NCBI GenBank assembly: GCA_019058425.1
Contig: JAHPYZ010000006.1
Location: 60,121 to 94,808, forward strand
Direction of reading: 5' to 3'
DNA: 34,688 bases
Source of the DNA: Promethearchaeota archaeon
Lineage (GTDB): Archaea; Asgardarchaeota; Lokiarchaeia; Sigyniarchaeales; SOKP01
Below, piece by piece: positions 24,821 to 32,140 of the stretch; the first letter of the stretch is position 1; every line of letters starts with the position of its first letter. The notes beneath the pieces are model-generated. The model was given only the letters and a program-made list of their open reading frames with translations. It searched no databases and was not told the DNA's origin. The position numbers and the translations under genes were made by a program.

Positions 24821-25942
24821 TTTTGGAATATCCTTCAATAATTCTATTAGATTTTTCCCAGATTGAGTAATCATCTTAAGAATAGTGGCAATGGTTACAA
24901 TTGAATCTGGACCATAATGAAATTTGGGCCAAATATAAGTACCTGATGTCTCGCCTCCTAAAAATCCTCCGTGTTTTTGTAAAGCTAGTGCTACCTTAAT
25001 ATCACCAACTTCAGTTCTTATAATTTCACATCCAAGAGGGTTTAGAACATCTTCTATTAAACTTGATGAATTGACAGGAGTAACAACTTTCTTTTCATTA
25101 TCAGACAAGGAGTTTTCTGATATATAATGTTTTGCCATTAATGCTAATAATCGAATTGGATCAACAATCTCACCGATTTCGTCTAAAAAAATGACTCTAT
25201 CAGCATCTCCATCAAGAGCTATCCCAATATCTTCTTGTTCGGAAATTTTTAAAATCTTTGAAATTTGAATTAAATTTTCTTTACTTGGTTCTGAATGACG
25301 ACCTGGGAATCTGCCATCCATTTGACTATTTATAGTCATAATGTTAATATTATAAGTTGAGAGAAGTTTCGGTACAATATCGCAAGCTGAACCATTTCCG
25401 GGGTCAACAATGATATTTAATTCCCTCCCATCAAATTTGATTTGATCAGTTATATCTGAAATATGAATATCATTTATATCGTTAATTTCAGTTACTTTTC
25501 CTATTTGATCATACTCAATTTTGATGAAATCCTTTTCATCATAAATTCGAGATATTTCTTCTTCTTGTTCTGGTGAAAATCCGACACCTGAAGTATTCCA
25601 CAGTTTTAATCCAATATATTCTGGAGTGTTATGTGAAGCGGTTATAACAACACCCGCATCTGCGTCCAAAGAGCGTAAAGATGCTGCAAGAGTAGGTGTG
25701 GTAACGATCCCTAATGTTTTCACATGACATCCACAACTAACAAGACCTGAAATTAAAGCATATTCTATTGGTAAAGCAGAAGTGCGAATGTCTTTTCCTA
25801 TAACTACGCTACCTCCTTTTAAATAGGTTCCCAATGCTAAACCAACTTCGAGGCTCATAATGGGTGTGAACATAAGATCGGATTCAGAATAGTTTTTAAA
25901 TACTCTCCTAATACCAGAAGTGCCAAAAATTGAGTTTGTCAT
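24818..25942 (-). CDS. glmM: phosphoglucosamine mutase, domains 1-3, ended by an in-frame TAG
   Basis: A 374-residue product with the first three phosphohexomutase domains. Motifs are intact: FGTSGIRR (6-13), the phosphoserine loop TASHN (101-105, Ser103), the metal loop DGDADR (244-249) and the sugar-binding loop GETSG (330-334). It stops with TAG at 24818-24820 right after IELLKDIPK, exactly where domain 4 should begin; the same frame then continues with domain 4. GlmM converts GlcN-6-P to GlcN-1-P between GlmS and GlmU, both encoded just upstream. Loss of domain 4 would be expected to cripple catalysis because it binds the substrate phosphate. Whether it is PMM- or GlcN-specific rests on neighbourhood. 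Confidence 0.85.
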   Translation of the reverse strand: MTNSIFGTSGIRRVFKNYSESDLMFTPIMSLEVGLALGTYLKGGSVVIGKDIRTSALPIEYALISGLVSCGCHVKTLGIVTTPTLAASLRSLDADAGVVITASHNTPEYIGLKLWNTSGVGFSPEQEEEISRIYDEKDFIKIEYDQIGKVTEINDINDIHISDITDQIKFDGRELNIIVDPGNGSACDIVPKLLSTYNINIMTINSQMDGRFPGRHSEPSKENLIQISKILKISEQEDIGIALDGDADRVIFLDEIGEIVDPIRLLALMAKHYISENSLSDNEKKVVTPVNSSSLIEDVLNPLGCEIIRTEVGDIKVALALQKHGGFLGGETSGTYIWPKFHYGPDSIVTIATILKMITQSGKNLIELLKDIPK

Positions 25943-26212
25943 TATTTCTTTCTTAATTATGAATATTGTTTTTAAAAGAATATCACAGTAACTAGTTATG
26001 AGCTTAAGAAGGTTTTTTACTTTTTATATTATTTTATGAAATTAGCGATAATATGAGATATAAAAATTTAAGGAAAGTTTATGAACAAATTAAATATATT
26101 TGTATGAGTATTTGTATTACTTCTTTTAGTAGAAAAGGATAAACTATTAATTTTTTAAAAATGATCTTTTATTAGTAATTAATCACGATTTAAGATTCCA
26201 AAATTACAGATT
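25943..26212 (+). other. intergenic region between glmM and the next gene
   Basis: AT-rich region between two divergently transcribed genes, hence holding promoters for both. GATATAAAAATTTAAGG (around 26052-26068) is a TATA-like element for the gene at 26213. I see no open frame worth calling. Confidence 0.3.
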
Positions 26213-27691
26213 ATGATTTTCCAAGGACTCTTTAACATCTTAGATTTGTATTTTAAGGAAATTGATCTTTTTTATAATAATATAGATCAGTACTTCCGGG
26301 ATAAAATTAATCAATTCTTTACTGAGAGCAGTGTGAATGAGAGTAATATAACCCAAAAATTAGAAGAACTTATAACATTTCTTACAAAAAGTTTTGGAGA
26401 AATTGGGTTTGATCAATCTCACATCGAAAATGAATTTCTAGATCCATTTTTAGAAATGAGAAATAATGATATTAAAGTTATTAGTTCAATATTAGAACTA
26501 TATGAAAAAAAAGTCGCACCAATCATTTATGAAATATTTTTAGAAGTAATTGTAGATTATCTTATTGGTACAAAGGTTGCTCCTTTAATGCTTAAATTGA
26601 AATCTGAAGGTTTCCTAACCATTGAATTTATAATGGAACTGAGGAATTTGAAAAATTTAATCGATAGGGATACTGAAAAGAGGGAGAACCTAAAGAAATA
26701 TGTACAGATTCAAGAAAAAATTATTGATAAATTCCAAGATAGTAAGCAAAAAATTGAAAGTCTTGAGGATCTTCAAGAACCCGAGTTTAAGCTCCAAATA
26801 TTATATTTAATTTACAGGATTATTTATTTCTTTCACCTTCAGAAAAAGTTTGATTTTTCTCACATTAAATCATATTTAGAAGAGAATTTGGATGAATGGT
26901 TGATAGATGTTCCATTAGTAACATTAAAAAATCCAGATATTTATTATTGTGGAATATATTTATCTAAAAATCTAAATACGAATCTCGATGATCAAAAAAT
27001 TAAGGATTTTTTAGTAGATTTATATGATGACGCGTTAGATAGATATGAATCGCCTATTATAGAAGCTACAGATGGAGCTTATTATTTCGTTAAATCAACT
27101 GAATTAATGAAATTATTCCTAAGTTATGAACAAATAAATAATATAATTAAAGCAGATCCAAAATTTTTTGAATCAAATTATTTAAAAAATTTGGAAACAT
27201 CTCAATTAGTTGTAATCTTAAAATTATACCGTCACTTAGGAGTCAGTAGACTCGAGGAAAAAATTAAAGCAATTAATGACGAATTGGAATTACGAATCAC
27301 ACCAGAAGGAATAAAGCAGTTCCGAGATGGATTTGTTTCTTCAGAAGCCACTTATTATGTTCTTTTCTGTCATTATATGAATAATTCATTGGATAAGTTA
27401 AAAGATTTCGAACTCCTAAAAAATATTGTATCTCGAATTTATAGAAATCTGGAACTTCTTGATTTTTCTATTGATACAAACTATGATTTAGTGAGTGAAT
27501 TATTATATTCAATTGAAAGTTTAAAGCTGTTTAATTGTATCGAAACTAAGGAAATGATAATGCACTTAGCAAAATATCTATTTCCACAGCAAGTCTATGA
27601 TACGATATTGGCTAGCAAAGAAACTATTAGAGAAAAAGCAAAATTTAGACATTTAAAAGTGAATAGGATTACGGGAGAAACAATTTACTAA
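26213..27691 (+). CDS. large helical protein of unknown function
   Basis: A 492-residue protein that is almost all alpha-helical and rich in Leu, Ile, Lys and Glu. No membrane segment, signal peptide or metal motif. Residues 1-220 contain long amphipathic helices suited to coiled coils. From about 225 the sequence shows repeated helix pairs with aromatic clusters (NPDIYYCGIYLSKNL, ATDGAYYFVKSTELMKLF, VSSEATYYVLFCHYM), resembling the alpha/alpha-toroid of prenyltransferase/squalene-cyclase-like repeats. I cannot identify catalytic residues. It stands alone on the plus strand between glmM and the FAD oxidase gene. Coding status is convincing from length; function is unknown. Confidence 0.75.
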   Translation: MIFQGLFNILDLYFKEIDLFYNNIDQYFRDKINQFFTESSVNESNITQKLEELITFLTKSFGEIGFDQSHIENEFLDPFLEMRNNDIKVISSILELYEKKVAPIIYEIFLEVIVDYLIGTKVAPLMLKLKSEGFLTIEFIMELRNLKNLIDRDTEKRENLKKYVQIQEKIIDKFQDSKQKIESLEDLQEPEFKLQILYLIYRIIYFFHLQKKFDFSHIKSYLEENLDEWLIDVPLVTLKNPDIYYCGIYLSKNLNTNLDDQKIKDFLVDLYDDALDRYESPIIEATDGAYYFVKSTELMKLFLSYEQINNIIKADPKFFESNYLKNLETSQLVVILKLYRHLGVSRLEEKIKAINDELELRITPEGIKQFRDGFVSSEATYYVLFCHYMNNSLDKLKDFELLKNIVSRIYRNLELLDFSIDTNYDLVSELLYSIESLKLFNCIETKEMIMHLAKYLFPQQVYDTILASKETIREKAKFRHLKVNRITGETIY

Positions 27692-27808
27692 ACCAACATA
27701 TATACTCTCTCCCATGTTTGGGATTTTATTAGTCATTATTATATTGTCTAAAATTATAAATTATTCCTAATCATTTTAACTAGATAATAAAATAAACTAT
27801 TGATATTT

Positions 27809-29287
27809 ATGGATTTTAAAGACTTTGAATTAATTTATAAAGAAAATCGTTGTGAAATTAAAGATAAACAGAAGGTAGTATTGAAATTAAAAGAAATTTT
27901 AGGAGATAGTAATGTTTCAACAGAAGAAATTGATATTTTAGCATATACAAAGGATACTTCACTTATAGCATTTAATTGGGCACTCCAAGGCCAAATAGCT
28001 GGATTACCAGATATTATAACGTGGCCAGAAACTGTAGAACAAATTTGCGAAATTTTAAAGTTTGCAAATCAAAAGAAAATTCCAGTTATACCATACGGTG
28101 AAGGATCTGGAGTCGTCGGTGGATCTATACCAATTCGTGGTGGAATTATTGTTGATATGAAGAAATTTAATAAAATTCTTGAAATAAACAATGAAAATCT
28201 AATAGTTACAGCTCAAACTGGTATAAATGGAATGAATTTAGAACGTTATCTAAATAAAAAAGGTTATACAGCGGGACATATACCACAATCCCTTTATTTT
28301 TCTTCATTAGGTGGATGGATTTCTCATCGAGCTGCCGGTCAATTCAGTACAAAATATGGAAAGATTGAAGATATTATCTTGAGTATGGAGGTTGTATTGC
28401 CTCAAGGTGAAATTATAGATTTTAAAACTACTCCAAGGGCTTCAACGGGACCTCAATTTGACAAATTGTTTATTGGGGGGAGCGGTACTCTTGGAATAGT
28501 CACTAAGGCCACCCTAAGGATTTGGCCTGCACCAGAAAAAAGAACGCTCCTCTCATACGCTTTTTCTTCCATTGAAGATTCTTTTAATGCAACAAGACAA
28601 ATTTTAAGAGAAAATGTTTATCCTGCCGTAATAAGAATATATGATCAATTTGAAACAATTAGACATTTTCCAGATATAGACAATGCAAAAGATAAAGTCA
28701 TGGTAGTATTTGTTTGTGAAGGAAATGCAAAACTTGTTGATTTAGAGGAGATAATAACAAGGGAAAAATGTGAGAAAAACTCTGGAGTAGACTGTGGTGT
28801 ACATCCTGTAGAACATTGGTTTGATACTAGATTTAAAGTAACAGAGACCTCCTCAATGCCCACATATAAAATTGTAGTTGATACTATTGAAGTTGCTTCG
28901 CTATGGGACAATGCTTCTAATGTATATCATTCTGTATTGGATTCTGTGAAGAAATTGGAAGGTGTAATAATGATTACTGCTCATGTTTCACATTTTTATC
29001 CAAATGGGGTTGGAATTTATTTCACATTCGGTGGCGCCCCCGGAAAAGAACAAACAGATCTAGAATTTTACCAAAAATGTTGGGATACAACAATTAAAGC
29101 TGTTTTAAAAGCAGGCGGCTCAATCGCCCATCATCATGGAATTGGAATTAATAGATCTCATTGGATGGAGAGTGAATGGGGTAGATCAATAAAAACATTG
29201 AGAGAAATAAAACAATTACTTGACCCTCAAAATATTCTAAATCCTGGCAAAGTTTATGTAGATACTTGGAAAAGAGGTGAAAAATAA
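27809..29287 (+). CDS. FAD-linked oxidase (GlcD / alkyl-DHAP-synthase-like)
   Basis: A 492-residue protein with a PCMH-type FAD-binding domain, shown by PVIPYGEGSGVVGGSIPIRG, SSLGGWISHRAAGQFSTKYG, IEDIIL and ASTGPQFDKLFIGGSGTLGI. The cap domain follows, and the C-terminal HHHGIG motif has three His at 441-443, shared with alkyl-dihydroxyacetonephosphate synthase; LDPQNILNPGKV closes the protein as in the GlcD family. These enzymes oxidise hydroxy acids or polyol phosphates, or form ether bonds in AGPS. Immediate linkage to a GlpC-like protein (ATG directly after this TAA) and an FGGY kinase favours a dehydrogenase passing electrons on. ATG at 27809 is chosen over an in-frame TTG at 27800. Confidence 0.85.
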   Translation: MDFKDFELIYKENRCEIKDKQKVVLKLKEILGDSNVSTEEIDILAYTKDTSLIAFNWALQGQIAGLPDIITWPETVEQICEILKFANQKKIPVIPYGEGSGVVGGSIPIRGGIIVDMKKFNKILEINNENLIVTAQTGINGMNLERYLNKKGYTAGHIPQSLYFSSLGGWISHRAAGQFSTKYGKIEDIILSMEVVLPQGEIIDFKTTPRASTGPQFDKLFIGGSGTLGIVTKATLRIWPAPEKRTLLSYAFSSIEDSFNATRQILRENVYPAVIRIYDQFETIRHFPDIDNAKDKVMVVFVCEGNAKLVDLEEIITREKCEKNSGVDCGVHPVEHWFDTRFKVTETSSMPTYKIVVDTIEVASLWDNASNVYHSVLDSVKKLEGVIMITAHVSHFYPNGVGIYFTFGGAPGKEQTDLEFYQKCWDTTIKAVLKAGGSIAHHHGIGINRSHWMESEWGRSIKTLREIKQLLDPQNILNPGKVYVDTWKRGEK

Positions 29288-30562
29288 ATGGGCGTAGAAG
29301 AAACTTTAAAAAAGTATAGTTGGATTTTACCACTAATTCAAAAAGCTGATAGAGTGACACGTTCAAGAATTATGAAGGGTTTCAGGCAGAGAAAGATAAA
29401 TTTTTACCCAAAAGATGAATATAAAGCTGACGTGGATAATCTAATTAAATGTATGCTTTGTCCAAATTTGTGTAGATTTGATTGTGGTACGCTACAATGT
29501 TCTTTAACCGAATCAATGAGTCCTGCTTTTAAGGCTCGAATTGGCTATTATTTAACAATAGGAAAAATAGATCCAACGAAAGAAGAAAATAAAGATTTTG
29601 TTGATCTTATGTACAAATGTTCTAATGAGGAAAACTGTAAGATATGGTGCCCTTTCGAATTTTCTGTTGTATCGCTTTTAGAAACTGTCAGAGACGACTT
29701 AAATGATAAAGGGCTGATGCCAGATTATTGTAAACAACAGATAGGTAAGCTAAACAAAACCAATACTATTGAAGAATACAACATCTATGAAACTTATAAA
29801 GAGAAAGGAATAGAAAATAAAGAAACTGAGGGGAATGATGAAGTATTTTATTATATAGGATGTGAATCAATGAAATTTCCTGATGTAGTAAATGCTAATA
29901 TCCAAATTTTGAAAAAAGCAGGTATCAAATTTTCAACCAATCTTGAGAAGAAAGTATGTTGTGGAGGTCCAGCGTTTAATATAAGAGATATGAAAACTGC
30001 TATTAAATTCGCGAATGAAAATAAGGAACTTATTCAAGCTACAGGAGCTGAAACGATTATATCAGATTGTCCTGGTTGTATATTAACATTAACAAAGCGA
30101 TATGAAAATGCTGAAATTAAAATTGAGAAGAAAATTATTCATATTACTCAGTATATTAAGAAATTATTTGATGATGGAAAACTACAAATAAAAAATGCAA
30201 TTCCGGATGATTATGGGAAGATAACAATACATGATCCTTGTCTAATAGCAAGAAATCTAAATGATACTGAATCAATTAGAGGAATTCTTAATAAAGTTCC
30301 AGATTTGGAAATAGTTGAACCTGTTTACAATAAAGAGTATGTACATTGTTGTGGTTGGAGTGGTACAGCTCATTGGGCAGATAAGGACTTAGTTATTAAA
30401 GAAGCGCGAAATAGAATTAATGAGTTAAAAGAGACACAAACCAATATATTTATTTCAGCTTGCCCACTGTGCGAATTAGGACTAGCATATGGAATTGAAG
30501 AAACTGAAAAAGAAAAATATAAAATACTAGATATATCTGAATTATTAATAAAATTACTATAA
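29288..30562 (+). CDS. GlpC/GlcF-like iron-sulfur protein with two CCG domains
   Basis: The 424-residue protein starts with zero gap after the FAD oxidase. The N-terminus holds a ferredoxin-like pair of cluster motifs: Cys55, Cys58, Cys62, Cys66, then Cys111, Cys117, Cys121-Pro. In the second motif the expected additional Cys at 114 is Glu, so that cluster may be [3Fe-4S] or differently ligated. Two CCG (heterodisulfide-reductase-type) domains follow: KKVCCGGPAFN with SDCPGC, and HCCGWSGTAHW with SACPLC. Proteins of this plan carry electrons from a flavoprotein dehydrogenase to quinones or thiol/disulfide carriers. No membrane helix is seen, so it is probably peripheral. It acts with the upstream oxidase, and possibly with the kinase 28 bp downstream. 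Confidence 0.85.
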   Translation: MGVEETLKKYSWILPLIQKADRVTRSRIMKGFRQRKINFYPKDEYKADVDNLIKCMLCPNLCRFDCGTLQCSLTESMSPAFKARIGYYLTIGKIDPTKEENKDFVDLMYKCSNEENCKIWCPFEFSVVSLLETVRDDLNDKGLMPDYCKQQIGKLNKTNTIEEYNIYETYKEKGIENKETEGNDEVFYYIGCESMKFPDVVNANIQILKKAGIKFSTNLEKKVCCGGPAFNIRDMKTAIKFANENKELIQATGAETIISDCPGCILTLTKRYENAEIKIEKKIIHITQYIKKLFDDGKLQIKNAIPDDYGKITIHDPCLIARNLNDTESIRGILNKVPDLEIVEPVYNKEYVHCCGWSGTAHWADKDLVIKEARNRINELKETQTNIFISACPLCELGLAYGIEETEKEKYKILDISELLIKLL

Positions 30563-30590
30563 AATTTAAATTAATAATTTAAGTGGTTAA

Positions 30591-32051
30591 ATGAGTGATT
30601 TAATTTGTATATTTGATGTTGGAACAACTGGAGCAAGATCGATTGTATTTGATATTAATGGTAAAGAAGTTGCAAAAGCTTATGAAGAATATCCTGTTAT
30701 AAAACAACCAATAGGAATTTCTGAGCAAGATCCACTAATTTGGTGGAATGCTATTAGAAATACATGTAACAAAGTAGCAAGAACAATTAATCCCGAAGAT
30801 ATTATTGGAATCTCAGCAACTTTTCTTCGCGGAACAGTAACGATTATTGATAAGAATTATGAAGTGCTTCATCCTGCTCTAACTTGGATGGATGAAAGAG
30901 AAGAACATACAGCATTAGAATGGAAAAAGGATGTTGATCTTAGAAGATCGATTCCTAAAATACTCTGGGTCAAGAATAACAAACCAGATTTATTCAATAA
31001 AGCTGAAAAAATCATCCACACTGATTCTTATATATATATGAAATTATGTGATGAATGTGTAACAGACCCATCAATTAGTATTTGGGGAATATTAAATAAT
31101 AATTCACTTAAATGGGATGAGGAACTAGCAGAACGATTTGATTTACCTATAGAACTTTGGCCAGAATTGCATCAACCTGGAGAGATTATTGGTGAATTAT
31201 CCAGTAGTGCTGCAGATGTTTTAGGATTAAAGAAAAACATTCCAATTATAATAGGTGGCAGTGATCAACAATGTTCAGCATTAGGATTAGGTGTTATTAA
31301 TGTAGGTCAAGCTAAAGCCACTACGGGTACAGGAACATTCTTGGATTATGTTGTAGATCACCCTATTGAACCCGCAGGAGATTTTCCAATTTTTTCACTA
31401 CCATCTGTTCTAAAGAGTAAATGGAATATTGAGGGTGTTTATCCTGGATCAGGTGATGCATTAAAATGGTTTGTGAATAATTTCTCACAATTACATCTTA
31501 AACAAAGTCAAGAGCAAGGTAAAAATGTGTATGATATGCTATCTTCAGAAGCAGCAAAAATTCCGCCTGGAAGTGGAGGATTACTTTTTTTAACGGGATT
31601 ATCTATCTTCAGAAAAGGGACTATTCATGGTTTAGATTGGAATCATACTAGAGCGCATTTAATACGTTCGATAATGGAATCTGCTGCCTTGGGTGCTCGA
31701 TATTATCTTCAAACAACAGAAGCAATGGGTGGTGAAAAAACGACTGAATTAAGAGTCGACGGAGGAGGAATGAATAGTGATTTATGGGCTCAAATTTTTG
31801 CAGATGTTACAGAGAAAAAAATATTAGTTGCAGAGAATAAAGATGGTGCTGCTATGGGAGCAGCGATTTTAGGATTTTTAGGATGTGAAAGATATAATTT
31901 AGTTGAGAAAGCTATTAAAAATATGATTAGATTCCCCACATCTAAAAATCCAATTAAAGAAAATTCAAAGATATATAAGAAATTATATAGAATTTTTCTA
32001 CCAACACTTCTAGACGTTTATTCAAAAAAGCGAGTAACTAAAGATTTATAA
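30591..32051 (+). CDS. FGGY-family carbohydrate (glycerol/xylulose-type) kinase
   Basis: A 486-residue protein with the full FGGY kinase layout: the phosphate-binding loop FDVGTTGARSIVFD near residue 9, the substrate loop including TWMDEREEHTA, the second-domain start PIIIGGSDQQCSALGLGV, the ATP-site segment TGTGTFLDYVV, and the adenosine motif LRVDGGGMNSDLWAQIFADV. Family members phosphorylate glycerol, xylulose, gluconate and related polyols with ATP. Glycerol kinases usually have a conserved WxxxR substrate loop; TWMDER (about 101-106) fits a GlpK/XylB-like site. It is the last gene of the oxidase/Fe-S/kinase set and is followed by T-rich sequence, so the three form one transcript. The exact polyol is unknown. 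Confidence 0.87.
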   Translation: MSDLICIFDVGTTGARSIVFDINGKEVAKAYEEYPVIKQPIGISEQDPLIWWNAIRNTCNKVARTINPEDIIGISATFLRGTVTIIDKNYEVLHPALTWMDEREEHTALEWKKDVDLRRSIPKILWVKNNKPDLFNKAEKIIHTDSYIYMKLCDECVTDPSISIWGILNNNSLKWDEELAERFDLPIELWPELHQPGEIIGELSSSAADVLGLKKNIPIIIGGSDQQCSALGLGVINVGQAKATTGTGTFLDYVVDHPIEPAGDFPIFSLPSVLKSKWNIEGVYPGSGDALKWFVNNFSQLHLKQSQEQGKNVYDMLSSEAAKIPPGSGGLLFLTGLSIFRKGTIHGLDWNHTRAHLIRSIMESAALGARYYLQTTEAMGGEKTTELRVDGGGMNSDLWAQIFADVTEKKILVAENKDGAAMGAAILGFLGCERYNLVEKAIKNMIRFPTSKNPIKENSKIYKKLYRIFLPTLLDVYSKKRVTKDL

Positions 32052-32071
32052 TTTTTTTTTACATTTTTTTT
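32052..32071 (+). terminator. tandem T-tract terminator after the kinase gene
   Basis: The stop codon TAA is followed at once by nine to ten T (to 32060) and, after ACA, eight more T (to 32071). Archaeal RNA polymerase terminates at T-rich tracts without a required hairpin. The next gene on the strand starts 70 bases later. Confidence 0.5.
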
Positions 32072-32140
32072 AAGTAACTATAAATACAAGTTAATCCTAA
32101 TTCTTTCATAACTAATTTGGCAAAAATCAAGTTGATAAAT

